Shown here one piece after another: positions 8,873-19,012 of a DNA stretch of 64,000 nucleotides. Numbering within the stretch: the first letter of the stretch is position 1; each line of letters begins with the position of its first letter. Below the pieces are notes generated by a model. That model was not told where the DNA came from and made no database searches. It was given only the letters and a program-made list of their open reading frames with translations. The stretch is taken from NCBI GenBank assembly GCA_003194525.1, contig NBIV01000007.1, positions 434,001 through 498,000 on the forward strand, read 5' to 3'. The stretch comes from Gracilariopsis chorda. Its lineage: Eukaryota; Rhodophyta; Florideophyceae; Gracilariales; Gracilariaceae. A program made the translations under genes and the position numbers.

Positions 8873-11417
8873 GGTGGCGAAGGTCCGTGGATGGAGAGAG
8901 TGTCTGCGGAGAAGAGTTCTTGAAGAAGTTTTGGAGAAGTGTTTGGATTGGATCCGAGGTACTTTGCAGCAGTGAAGATGTCGTAGAATGAGATTCGTTT
9001 TCCGTCGCGTACAAAGCATGGTTTTCGGGGTTCGGTTGGAGTTTTTGATGGAGGATGAGAAGCAATAGAGGGTTCTGCTGAGAGTGGATTCCAATCCTTG
9101 ATGGCGGTGGAGCGGTCTATAGCGCGGATGGTTTCGTTGTGGGCAGTGGCTCTTCGTTTGGATGTCTTGGAGTAGTGAGATTTGAAGAGGACGTGGGCAT
9201 GTTCGAATATGCCTGCGTCGTTGAAGTGCAGACCTCCGTATCTACGTATGTCGTCGACGATGTGATCGAGGAGATGGAACTTGAGGGTACCGAGGTGCGA
9301 AGAGTGGTAGGGTCCGAGGACGGTGGTGGCTGTGAGTTTGAAGGATCTGATCTGTCGTTCGAGTGATTTGAGAGAGTCTTCGGTCCATTCGGAAGTGGAG
9401 TTGTATCGCATGGCGTAGAGAACGAGATCTGTGTACTTGGTGAAGACGGAAGTGATTGGGGAGGAGTCGATTTCGTTGCAGCATCTGTCGAAGAATGCTC
9501 CGATGAAGGGGAATACCATGTCGAGTGCGCGGTAATCTTTTGCTTCGAGCATTCCACGGAGTCCTTCTGTGGTGAAGAAGCCGTTAAGAGCTTGAGCGTT
9601 GTCGGAGGTGGAGAAGTCTATGTGGAGTCCAGTTGCAGGGGAATCTTTTTCGATGGCCGCAAGAATGGAGTTGGAGTGTTTGAGGATGGAGGTGCGGATG
9701 GATTGGAAGGATCTCTTGGATTTGCTGGGACCGACAATGGAGAAGAGGGAATCGGATCGGAGACGTTCGATTGCGGTGGCTTTGATGAGTTTAGAGACGC
9801 CGAGGTGGACGTTATGCAGTGGCTCGAAGGCGAAGATGTTGTAAGAAGAGAGAAGCGGAGTGATGTTGAAGATGGGGTATGATTCGAAGAGAGAAGTGTA
9901 CTTTGCGAGGGAGAGAGAATGAAGTGCTGTTGCTGCCTCTTCTTTTTTGGTGCGTGCCACTTTTGGTTTCCGGGCGAGTTGCGCTTCCTCGGATTCGCGG
10001 AGAAGGCAGGTGTGCTGTCTGCGATTGGTTCGAGTTTGGAGTTGTGTGCGGAAGGGGATGGGATCTGTATTGAGGAAGAGGTGTTCCCGAGGGACGGTGC
10101 ATCTCGGGCAAGGGTGCTGCGGCCGTGTTCCGTGGGAGATGGCGAGGATGTCCTTTGCTTCGGGGATGTCTGCGCAATAGCTGGCGAGGATGGGGTGGCA
10201 GTGGCGGAGGACACCGTGAGCGTCACGGAAGGAGAATCCTGGGAGCGCAGAGGTGAGGAGTGGGTTGAGGATGGTAGAGATGGCGCGCTGAATGAGGTTC
10301 ATTTTGGTCTCGCGTGGGATGTTGGAGGATGATTTCGGGACGTAGTCGCCGCCGTCGTCGAAGGCGGTAAACGGGGAGAAGGAGGTTGGAAGGTATCCGA
10401 GGAGTGTGAGATTTTCGGATATACACTTTCGGCGGAGGGCATCGGAGAAGTTGAGAAACGTGACGTGGAGGGGGTAGGAATTGACGGAGTAGCTTTTCAG
10501 GGAGGTTGCGGACTTGTCCGAGTAGAGCTGGACGAGGCCGATGAATGATTCGATACCGGTTTCCTGGGGGTGTGCCAGACGATGTCATCGACGGGGGACT
10601 GCATAATTTCCTGTTTGATGGCTGGGACGACTTTCTTTCCGAGGGCTGCAGCCATGGGATGTGCGAAAGCCGGGTGACCAGAAGACGAAGAAGATGAGGA
10701 AGATTGAGATACCGGCTGGAAGAAGGTGTTGTTGAGGTGTGCGAGTGCGAGTTGTTGCTTGAGGACGTCGATGGCACGTTTCTGGAAGAGGGTTGCGGAG
10801 AAGGTGTTGCGCTTGTCTGTGATGGTGGAAGGGTTGAAGCCGTTGGAACTGATGCGTTGCTTGAAGAGGTCCTCTTGCAGTGCGAGGCACTGCTTGGCGG
10901 AGGAGATGGAGGTCTGGAAGGAGGACTTGGAGAAGTCTGGATGGTTGAGGATGGAGATGAGCTCGTCTGCTTTGCGGGTGCTGACGGAGGATGCGATGGA
11001 GGAGATGTAGAGGACGAGTTGTTCGAGATGAGGGTTGTCGGCGAGAGGGGAAGGGGAACGAGAAGGGGGCGGGAGAAGGGGGTTTGAGGAAGAGACGGAG
11101 CCGATGGCGTGACTTGCGATATGGTAAGCGTCTTGGGTTTGAAGAGAGAGGGAAGCCTGTTGAAGTTCATATGGATCATCATCGGCGAGGGGGACGTTGT
11201 CGGAAGGACGGTGAGAGGGAAGGGGAGGAGAATTGATGGAGAGGTTGGGAACGGATTTTCGCTTCTTGGTCCTGGGAGGGAACTGAACTGGAGCGGTGGC
11301 TGTGGAGGAGGAACGCTTGTTGGCGGTGAGGCGATGGGGGCACCTGCGTTGGTGACTCTGAAGAGAGTATGTGGTGCGGCCGTGGAAGGAGCAGCGAGGG
11401 TAGCAACAGGGGAACAT
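8836..11417 (-). pseudogene. Plavaka/KDZ-like transposase, one frameshift
   Basis: The start at 11417 gives MFPCCYPRCSFHGRTTY, a C2H2-like N-terminal finger (CCYPRC...HQRRC) as in fungal Plavaka proteins. Later blocks fit the family: LYSDKSATSLKSYSVNSYPLH, a CPRC pair (QHPCPRCTVPRE), LHNVHLGVSKL, and near the end KFHLLDHIVDDIRRYGG with FEHAHVLFKSHYSK. Positions 11417 to about 10570 are in one frame and the rest to 8836 in another. The switch falls at a run of five G at 10566-10570, so a one-base indel (or sequencing slip) explains it; a short intron is possible. There are otherwise no stops over 850 codons, so the copy is young. The protein would cut and paste the surrounding 7.1-kb element. 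Confidence 0.7.
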
Positions 11418-11639
11418 GGTGCGGGAAGGAGAGTTGAAGGATTGGAAGGAGAAAGGGGAGCAAAGGGGTTGTTGGAGAGCGAAATGCGGGAGCGTAATTA
11501 TTATGGCGCACGGGGATGAAGTGGAGCAGGTGATGCCGAGCGTTTTGCGCTGGCTCGTGGACTGGTGCATGCTATGCAAGGCCGCAGACACTGACAACGA
11601 GTGAAGGATAGCGAGGGCTATCATGTTTTGTAAACTCTA

Positions 11640-11961
11640 ATTTATTTCCTATATATGTATTTATCTGAGCATCCTATCCTTCTATTTGAAGGGGCAGTTC
11701 CGGTGGTCCGGTCAGATTTTCAATCTCACCTTCACATGTGAAGGTATGTAGTAGTGGAGTCTGGACTCCACTTCGCGGAGTCCGGACTCGGTTTTTGGTC
11801 CGAAATAACTTGGAAATGTGAAGTGCTTTACTAGTTTATACTTTCAAAAAACTAGCAGTATTGAATGTGTGAAAATATTTTGATGGAAATTGATTCATTC
11901 AAAAGTGGGTTTTAAGAGTCGATATCCGTCCATTTCAATTCTTTCCCTTTTGATTGTCAAA
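11640..11961. repeat. Right subterminal region with palindromes
   Basis: No gene lies in these 320 bp. They hold an 18-bp perfect palindrome, ACCTTCACATGTGAAGGT (11728-11745), and a 13-bp hairpin with one mismatch (11757-11789, GAGTCTGGACTCC facing GGAGTCCGGACTC). Inverted GCTAGTTT words match those at the left end. The layout mirrors the left subterminal region of the same element. Confidence 0.6.
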
Positions 11962-11984
11962 CTAGCATTCCGAAAACACCGACG
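11962..11984 (-). repeat. Right terminal inverted repeat of the 7.1-kb element
   Basis: The sequence CTAGCATTCCGAAAACACC and the four bases GACG after it are the reverse complement of 4883-4905 with one mismatch. TT follows at 11985-11986, matching TT before the left end, and the Helitron frame resumes at 11987. Confidence 0.8.
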
Positions 11985-11986
11985 TT

Positions 11987-12630
11987 GCAACCGTTGTCAC
12001 ATTCATGGATATGAAGTACGTTCGGGGTGGAGGTCCGTCATTTCTTCGACTTCAAGGCAATGTGTCTCTTTCTTTTCCAGGCCAGGACGTGCGGTACACA
12101 TATTTGTGGTCGGAAGGTCCTCCCAGTCTTAATTCACGGGATTATTCTTCTTCTTTCACGAGAAGAATGGTGTCTAACCCGAATATTCGATACTTGGTTC
12201 CAAAGTTGTACGATCTCATGCAACCAAGACCAGATATTGTCCGACAGAGATATAGAAATTTGTTTAGACCAGACGAAAGTGTTCGAAGGAGATCAAACGC
12301 GGACGAATCTACTTTGGACATCTCTGCAGACGCTATTCAGGAAGGAATAGTTGTCCGGAATTATCAAGGTGCCCATGACTCCCGAATCGAGGTGAGCTCT
12401 GGTGCAGGACCGTTACCAGAAGACAGCCGAGGCCGACCTCTTGCAATGAGAGCTTTCGTCGTAAAGCCAAGTGGACTGTTCAGGTCCGAAGCCCCAGTTG
12501 CCCAGCTGGTAGGCGGAAGAGAATCCCATCACATGTCAACCGGAAATCTTCGACGTCGAATTGTCAAGTACAAGCGTTTGAAACCTGACTCAATGGAACC
12601 TGAGAAGGGAGCTTTTCCACTGCTCTACCC
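11987..12630 (+). pseudogene. Helitron protein, region before the Rep domain
   Basis: The frame reads ATVVTFMDMKYVRGGGPSF, then FLRLQGNVSLSFPG, RYTYLWSEGP and LMQPRPDIVRQRY, and ends PEKGAFPLLYP. These correspond to the FTS..., FRI.G..YH.IGSLLP, NP...FR and hPLxYPLLFPyGe blocks of Helitron proteins. The last block is cut after PLLYP by the Harbinger element. After its TTA duplication the next codons give YGEIHAPYD in the same frame, completing the usual LLYPYGE motif. Confidence 0.75.
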
Positions 12631-12896
12631 TTAGGCCCGTTCTACATTAGGACAGACCCAAGAAATACAATGGACACGAAAAACAGCTGAAATGGTCCCG
12701 AGCCATTTTTGAGCCGAGCGGACAATTTGGCGCCAATGTAGAAACGCTGCAACGACAGTGAAAACGATAGTTCCCTTTCGCGGTAGACAGAAAGAGTGCG
12801 GCTGTTCTGCGGTATACAAGCCTGTTTGTAAAGCTCAAACACTACGCTTCTCGTCTTCCTCCTTACCACCTCAGTGCAATTCTCTGTTCTAGAGAA

Positions 12897-13610
12897 ATGA
12901 GCGCAAGTCCCGACAACATCTCACCCAATGCAATGGCAAACACTGCGCTGTCTTTACCGGAGAATGACGCTTTACAATTGGCTCTATCTTCCCCACAAAA
13001 GGAAAAAAAAGATACACCAACGAGTGAGGCAATAGCGAACACATCAGAAAACAAAGAAAAAAGAGCCACAGACACACAGAACTACGATGAAGACACCGTT
13101 CAAATCTTGTTCAGAATGATGTTGAAAGCAGGATACGGAAACAGGAAAAAGCAGAAGAAAAGTCTGAAAGACGTATTTGTTGAAGCCACAAAGCTTGCAG
13201 AAGCGGAACACGGAGTCAAACACACAGCTAAAGGATGGCAAAAAACGTTCACCAGAATCAAGCAGGAATATTCTACTTTTCTAGCAAAGATCGCACAGTC
13301 TGGACGCGACGGCGATGATGAAGACCTTTACAACCGGCTTCAGTATTTTGAACTGATGCATGAAATTGAGAAAGGAAAAGCTCGTCACGAGCCACCGGGC
13401 CAATGTTCGACTGACGCTATTAGTCGCTTAACAGAATCCGGCATGTCTAGTGCACGCGAGAAAGCAAAATTAGGACACCAGTTAATGGTGGAGTCCTACT
13501 TAGAAGCGCAAGAGAAACGCTATACCCTGCTTTTGGAGGAATTGAAGCGCGGCAATGAGGAGAGAGCCAAAGTTCGCAATGTTCTGGAAGAACTTGTCCT
13601 CAAGTTTTAA
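12897..13610 (+). CDS. Harbinger-1 Myb/SANT-like DNA-binding protein (237 aa)
   Basis: ATG at 12897 opens a complete frame. A Ser/Lys-rich disordered head (1-60) precedes a trihelix/Myb-like region (about 65-140: DEDTVQILFRMMLKAGYGN ... FVEATKLAEAEH ... KGWQKTFTRIKQEYSTFL) with the spaced Trp/Phe pattern of SANT-type folds. A helical tail (HQLMVESYLEAQEKRYTLLL) may form a coiled coil. In this superfamily ORF1 proteins bind the terminal repeats and help bring the transposase to the nucleus and to DNA. The gene is intact, unlike its partner transposase. Confidence 0.8.
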   Translation: MSASPDNISPNAMANTALSLPENDALQLALSSPQKEKKDTPTSEAIANTSENKEKRATDTQNYDEDTVQILFRMMLKAGYGNRKKQKKSLKDVFVEATKLAEAEHGVKHTAKGWQKTFTRIKQEYSTFLAKIAQSGRDGDDEDLYNRLQYFELMHEIEKGKARHEPPGQCSTDAISRLTESGMSSAREKAKLGHQLMVESYLEAQEKRYTLLLEELKRGNEERAKVRNVLEELVLKF

Positions 13611-13613
13611 GGA

Positions 13614-14855
13614 TTATTTGCCCAATTCGTTGTTCACGGCATAGTAAAGTAATGCATCTCGTTGTATCTTACATGCAGATGTTTCTGCAATAATTGTATC
13701 ATCCTCCTCCACAACTTCATCTTGCGGTAACACGAAGTCTTCGAACTCTCCGTCATGCACAGAAAGATTGTGCAGTATCATACAAGCAATACACATCTTA
13801 GCAATTTCGTCTTCATGATGAAGGCGTACTCCATCTTTCAAAGCCAGAAACATTTGCTTCAGCATTCCGAATGCGCACTCTACTGGCTTTCTAGTTTGAC
13901 TACCAATGCCATCCTAATACTTCAGTACTGGGTTTGCCGCATGCTCACGTGTACTAGTGGTCTTCATCAGGTTCACTGATGTCGTGAATGCGCAGTCTCC
14001 AATCAGGTAGGGTCTGACAGGAATTTCAGCAATTACTAAATCCGGGATATTGTTTCCCAACCACAAACCATTTTCAATGTGGGCCTTTAAGCTACTGCGG
14101 TCGTAAATGGTAGAATCGCCGAGCACCCCAGAACGACCAACATCGGCATAGATAAACTTCCGATTTGCAGTAGCCACTGCAAAAATGACAATACTGGGGA
14201 ATCCTTTGTAGCATCTGTATTCATAGAACTGCTCATCAGGGCATGAGAGCCACTTAATGTGAGTTCCATCAACTGCTCCGACACAATATGCCAAGCCGCG
14301 GATGTCACTGAATCCTTTCATTGCTGCTGCTACTGTTTCTTCTTCGACCGGAAACCGAATTGCCTGTTCGTAAGTAAGCACTATACACTGTGACACCTCG
14401 GATATGATTGTGCTAACAGAGCTCGTTCCTATTCCCAACTGGCATGCAGTTTTTTCGCATGTGGATCCTCCTGCATAGAGCAGAAATGCTGCTAGTTTGA
14501 TTTCTGCTGGCAATGCTTTTCGAAATTGTGTGTTGCTGCGCTCGATTGTAGGCCGAATCTCATTCGCAATTTTGAAGAACAAGGTATAGGGAATTCGAAA
14601 CATTCTAGACCAAGAAGCAGAGAGTAGGAATTCTGTCGATATGGCATAGTCATAAAACCAATTTGGATTGTTGCGAGATCGCTTCCAAGATCTCCCAGGG
14701 ATACCCTTTCGATTGTCGGTGTTGATAGATAGAATAACTGGGACATCATCGACCAATGACTGCGAAAGAGCCCCAAGAGCTACGTTGTCGTCATCGGCAG
14801 AAAGAAAGGCGGCTACAGCCATGAGTAGTTTTCGCCGGCGATGATCATAGTTCAT
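13614..14855 (-). pseudogene. Harbinger-1 DDE transposase with one in-frame stop
   Basis: The first ATG gives MNYDHRRRKLLMAVAAF. DDE_Tnp_4-type motifs are present: CVGAVDGTHIKWLSCP with the first Asp, FIYADVGRSGVLGDSTIYD with the second, YLIGDCAF, and RKPVECAFGMLK with the Glu. Upstream is a helix-turn-helix-like block (LPAEIKLAAFLLYAGGS ... ACQLGIGTSSVSTII). A single TAG (13914-13916) falls between VLKY and DGIGSQTRKP, just before the catalytic Glu block; a C-to-T change of CAG would create it. Everything else is in one frame to 13614, so this copy died recently. Confidence 0.88.
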
Positions 14856-15037
14856 GTTGAAGATCTGTGGCGGTGTTGTCCATAGCGTGTACCCGCCTTC
14901 AAAGCGAGCCCAAGATCTGAACTGTTTGGACGCGAGTGGGACAGAAATCAAAATGTACTGGGAAAAGGGAATTTGACAATACTTGGGGATTCTCGACAGT
15001 ATGCGCCATGTCTTGTCCTAGTGTAGAACGGCCCTTA

Positions 15038-17041
15038 CGGTGAGATTCATGCCCCGTATGATACAGCAACATATACTTCATCGAGGGATGCGAACAACCG
15101 AGACGAAAGGAGCCTAACATGGGCAGAACACTCTAAGCGAAGACTGTACACCGATAATGTGCTGCTGAAATCTGGTACTCTTCTTCAGCAATGGTTGCTT
15201 CGTACTATCACAAACATTGAAGACTTGAGACTTCGTTACTTGGAAACAGAACAGATGAGAATGGTTGAAAAACGGGAGCTGCAGGCTGGAACCCATACCA
15301 GAACAGATGAACTTGGCCCTCCTGGTAAACTCTTCCTTCCCGGTAATCACAAAAACTCTCCGGCGTATTGGAAACAAAAATGACTGGATGTGCAAGCAAT
15401 GGTAGCTCGACTGGGCTCCCCGACGCTTTTCGTCACATTCACAATGAAATTATGGCGGGAAGAGATGAAAAGGCTTAGTATGGACAACGAAAACACCGGA
15501 GCATTTTCTCCACAGGGAGACAGATGCCGTCCTTTTCATAGGCCAGATCTTATTGCAAGAGTGTACAATCAGTATGCAAATTCAATCATGAAGGATCTAC
15601 AGAATAATTCAGAAGAGCTCTTTGGCTTGAAATGCATTGGGATTGCCGCCAAACTTGAGTTCCAGGAGAGAAATACTCCACATCATCATATTCTTTGGTT
15701 GGACGGGGGCGTAATTGAAGATTCTGAGATCATTGACACTTTGATCAAAGCCGAACTGCCTCGGGTGACTCGACTGAGGACCAGGAACTCCGAAAATTGG
15801 TGAAGAAATTCAATATGTACAGACACTCTCCATATTGCCGTGGTCGTACCTCTGACGGGAGGTGCAGATTTGGGTATGATCGACAAGAAATTGTGGCTGA
15901 AACAACGATAAATGAGTACACAAATCGAAAGAACTACTGAAGAAGAAGGACAGAAGATTTGAAAGTGGTTCCGTACAATCCAGATCTCACAATGAAGTAC
16001 AAGGCTCACATCAATGTTGAAAGAACCCAAGGTGGCAGCGCCGTAGCATACCTGATGAAGTATGCTTTCAAGAGTGCCAAAGAACAGGATTTGGTTGTAT
16101 CAAGTCGAACGGAAAGCCAATCAAGTGCACAGAGCGACATGCTTCAAGATGAGATCAGGGCGTACATGAGAGCGAGAGTGGTGGGCGCGGTTGAAGCTGC
16201 ATGGAACCTCTTTGACTTCAGGCATGTTCGCATCAATCCAACTGTACAGGCGCTTGACATACATATCCGTGTAGAGCGACAGGTTTTGATTCGAAATGAA
16301 AGACTGCCTAGACGTCTGAAGTCTTCCCTGCTGGAAAGACATTTCAGAAGAACCTCCTGGTACATGGACTTGGACTACATGACATACTACGAGACTGTAC
16401 GTGTATACGATAAGCTACCCCGCTCTGTACCAGAGTCTGACTCCACTCGGGATGGAGGAAGTCCACGAATGTACGTAGTGCAGCGATCCGAGAATGATCG
16501 AACTGTGACTCGAATTAGATTTGCTTCTCCCGCAAATCTCGAACTATTCGCTCTTCGAAAATTGTTTATGAACTCTGCATTCAGCTCCTTTGATGATCCA
16601 AAACGTGTTGGGAGCGAATCCTACTCAACTTATAGAGAAGCGGCAGTAGCCCGTGGACTATATATCCATGGTGACGAGTACGAAACGGCTTTTCATGAGG
16701 CAGTATGATACCATGCTACTCCTGCTGAGCTGCGTTACTTGGTCGTCACTTCTTTTCAACAAGGGATAAATCCTAAAACTGTGATTGAAAAGCACGAACG
16801 AGCTCTAACTGCAGATATAACCGAGAGAATCCGAGCACAAAGAAGAGAAGAACTACTTCGAAGAATCATTGAGATTTCGGACAGACATGGCGGTCGGCTT
16901 ATCAGAAATGATCAGTTCTTTCATCATACTGTATCACAACTTCATCTCAGAGAGAGCGAACTGCAATTAGCAGAGGAACAAGCTGAAGTACGTCGCAGCT
17001 CTTCTTCGAGGTCCAGGCGAAGGTAAAAAGAGAGATATGAT
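15038..17041 (+). pseudogene. Helitron HUH (Rep) endonuclease region
   Basis: Diagnostic blocks appear in order: LGPPGKLFLPGNHKNSPAYW, MVARLGSPTLFVTFTM, then ERNTPHHHILWL, which holds the two-His HUH motif. Next come VVPYNPDLTMKYKAHINVE and the two-tyrosine motif AYLMKYAFK. The family nicks DNA and joins to the 5' end for rolling-circle transposition. The region carries TGA stops at 15381-15383, about 15939 and 16706-16708, a TAA at 17024-17026, and one frameshift near 15770-15800. Most of the motif residues survive, so decay is recent. Confidence 0.88.
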
Positions 17042-18547
17042 GATCTGAAAGAAGGCCAGAAGCAAGTTTTTGACAAAATAATGAGAGAAATAAAATACCA
17101 AGATAGAATGGGAGAGTCTGAAAGATGCAACACACACGGAAGCGTTTTCTTCTTACAAGGACGAGCGGGGACAGGGAAGACCTATCTCCTATCTTTGCTG
17201 AGAGATATTGTTGAGCACGAAGGCTTATTGGTGCAGATGACAGCCGCAACAGGTATTGCTGCTGCCCTATATGAAGGCGGAAGAACTTTGCATAGTTTGC
17301 TTGGATTGGGAGTTGATGACAAAAACGATTCGCAGAGTAGAGAGCGTCGGACACTTTCCAAGTACGGACCACGATCACAGAGAGCAGAACTAGTACGGAA
17401 GATTATTTTGCTGGTAATTGATGAAGCTTCAATGTGCCCGAAAATGCTCTTCGAGAGTGTGAACACCGTACTGAAGGACTTAAGAAACTCTACGAAAGAC
17501 TTTGGAGGCATGGTCGTAGTTATGGCAGGCAATTATATGCAACTGCTTCCAGTCGTTCCAAGAACGAGAACAGTATCCGAAAAGGATGGAACAATTCGTG
17601 TAATTCCAGTGAGTCTCCTACGGGAGCTTCCATGGTACTCTTGCGAGCTTTGGGTCAGAAGAGTGAAAGTTCTTCGCCTTACAGAACAGGTTCGTCAACA
17701 AGATGATCCAGTTTTTGCAAAAGGTTTGCTCAGTCTTGGTCGTGGGACGTTTCCAGCATCTTCAAGGCTTCCGCTTATGTCTACGTCAGATGTACACGAA
17801 GCATACAAGTTGATTTGGAAATGGTTTACAACACGGAAGAAAGAAGATGTCAAGCTCAACCGATTGATTGTTGCGCCAACAAACCAATTAGTGGAGGAAC
17901 ATAACCAGAACGCATTGGAGTATTTCCCAGGAAGGATGTTTGCCTTGAAGTCTGCAACGACGATCGTTCCCAACCGAGGGCCAACCGGTGAAAACTTGCA
18001 CACAAATAGTATCATTGGACCTGAACTGACGTATAATTACGCTCCAACTGGAGTCCCGCACCACCATTTGAAACTGAAGTTGGGTGTTTCTGTTATGGTG
18101 ATTCGAAATGTACTTCATCCGCACTTGTTGAATGGAAAGATGTTTATCGTTACCAGCATTTCTCTCAGAGTGATTCGACCTTCGGGCATTGATGAACATG
18201 GAGAAATTCAGCAAAGCTTTTTAATGCACCGTATTGACATTGTTTTCGAGTTTGCAGATGTGAAAATCAAACGTCGACAGTTTCCCATCAGATTGGTATT
18301 TGCAGCAACTGTGCATGAAGCGCAAGGACAAACGCTGAGGAAAATGATAATTGACTTTCGAACAAACTTTTTTTCGCCGGTTCAGGTCTATGTTGAACTT
18401 TCGCGTGTCAGAACATCTGACGATGTGTTACTGCTGCATAGTGAAGACGAGACGCCTTGAAATGCGCAGGATTTCCATCCAATGCCCGTGAGCATCAAAA
18501 ACCCTGTTTTCCAAGAAGCTGTAGACTTTGTAGATGGGCATCATTAG
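17042..18547 (+). pseudogene. Helitron Pif1-family helicase region
   Basis: Walker A is FFLQGRAGTGKTYLLSLL, followed by MTAATGIAAALYEGGRTLHS (motif Ia), Walker B LLVIDEASMC, GGMVVVMAGNYMQLLPVV (motif III), and late motifs VFAATVHEAQGQTLR and VYVELSRVRTSDDVLLL. This is the SF1B helicase fused to Rep in Helitrons. The frame continues past a TGA at 18458-18460 as NAQDFHPMPV...QEAVDFVDGHH to a stop at 18547. The older fragment at 1-789 has an Arg codon at the matching place (LRNAH), so the TGA is a later C-to-T-type loss. Confidence 0.88.
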
Positions 18548-18611
18548 TTTGACATAGTTTAGTTTATGCGTAAACCAAAATTTGTGCAGATATCTTATGC
18601 AAACTTTTGGC

Positions 18612-18706
18612 TGCGGCGCGAAGCGCCGCCTGCGGCCGAAGGCCACTTTTCCTTGTCTCTAACCTAGCTAAGGATTTGTGCGACAACGACCTTCGCACCC
18701 CTTAAA
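18612..18706 (+). repeat. Helitron 3'-terminal hairpin module
   Basis: GGCGCGAAGCGCC and CGGCCGAAGGCC form two adjacent short hairpins, followed 15-20 bases later by CTAA/CTAG words that fit the CTRR end of Helitrons. The segment from here to CCCCTTA (18704) closely matches 2984-3069 at the end of the tandem array, including CTAAGGATT and GACAACGA. Where exactly the element ends is not settled. Confidence 0.6.
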
Positions 18707-18821
18707 AAATAAGTAAAATGCACCATTTCGCTTTTTTGGCGCAAACTGCGCCACCACCCAAAATCGTGTTTCACGTTCATTTTTTGAGCCTTTTGGTACG
18801 CCAACTCTTTGCACCAATGAT

Positions 18822-18855
18822 AATCAAACGTTTTGGACAACCAAAACGTTTGATT
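18822..18855. repeat. Perfect 15-bp hairpin
   Basis: AATCAAACGTTTTGG and its exact reverse complement are separated by ACAA. It lies in a 430-bp stretch without genes between the Helitron end and Harbinger-2. It belongs to the set of short perfect palindromes described in the findings. Confidence 0.95.
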
Positions 18856-18892
18856 CTCAGGTTTGCCACACCTCAAGCTCCGGCCCTATCAC

Positions 18893-19012
18893 TCTTTCCT
18901 GCAGGCAAGATGCAGACATCACAACTGCAGGAAAGTGGTAGGGCGGCGCTACCACTCTTCCCCGCAGGCAAGATGCAGACGTCACCACTGCAGGAAAGAG
19001 TGCTAGGGCCGA
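18893..19012 (+). repeat. Two tandem 63-bp hairpin units
   Basis: CAGGCAAGATGCAGAC recurs at 18902 and 18965. Each unit is itself an inverted repeat, CTTTCCTGCAG facing CTGCAGGAAAG in the first and a slightly worn form in the second. The array ends in GGGCCGAAGGCCC, the same GGCC-GAA-GGCC mini-hairpin seen at Helitron 3' ends. Confidence 0.85.

Larger units (their letters stand above)
4883..11984. mobile_element. 7.1-kb Plavaka/CACTA-like TIR transposon with cargo genes
   Basis: The first 23 bp (CGTCGGTGTTCTCGG..., 4883-4905) recur inverted at 11962-11984 with one mismatch. The flanking dinucleotide TT is duplicated (4881-4882 and 11985-11986). Both ends carry repeated GCTAGT/GCTAGA words, as expected of subterminal transposase-binding repeats. 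Removing 4883-11986 rejoins the interrupted Helitron frame exactly. Inside are a Plavaka-like transposase (8836-11417), three other genes (5325-6083, 6326-7522, 8084-8404) and an 86-bp palindrome. Two-base duplications and subterminal repeats fit the CACTA/EnSpm superfamily, but the termini do not begin CACTA, so the exact family is open. It is younger than the Helitron it interrupts. Confidence 0.75.
12634..15034. mobile_element. PIF/Harbinger element 1, inserted in the Helitron
   Basis: The terminal repeats read GGCCCGTTCTACATTAGGAC on the left (12634) and, inverted, GGGCCGTTCTACACTAGGAC on the right (ending 15034). A TTA target duplication flanks both (12631-12633 and 15035-15037), the TWA duplication typical of PIF/Harbinger. 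The element is 2401 bp long and encodes the usual pair: a Myb/SANT-like DNA-binding protein on the plus strand and a DDE transposase on the minus strand, converging with only 3 bp between them. Confidence 0.93.
4232..18706 (+). mobile_element. Helitron, autonomous type, split by two nested insertions
   Basis: The element encodes, in order, an N-terminal zinc-binding region (4232-4882), a middle region (11987-12630), a HUH replication initiator (15038-17041) and a Pif1-family helicase (17042-18547), then a GC-rich 3' hairpin at 18612. The coding parts are separated by a 7.1-kb TIR element (4883-11984) and a Harbinger element (12634-15034). Excising each insertion with one copy of its target duplication keeps the frame in register. 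The remaining coding sequence has one frameshift and several in-frame stops, so this copy is dead. The 5' terminus is not resolved; coordinates start at the first credible codon. Confidence 0.8.

Noticed and set aside
895-19012. CRISPR-like arrangement of regularly spaced repeats
   Set aside because: Units are long, diverged and contiguous rather than short identical repeats with unique spacers, and the genome is eukaryotic.
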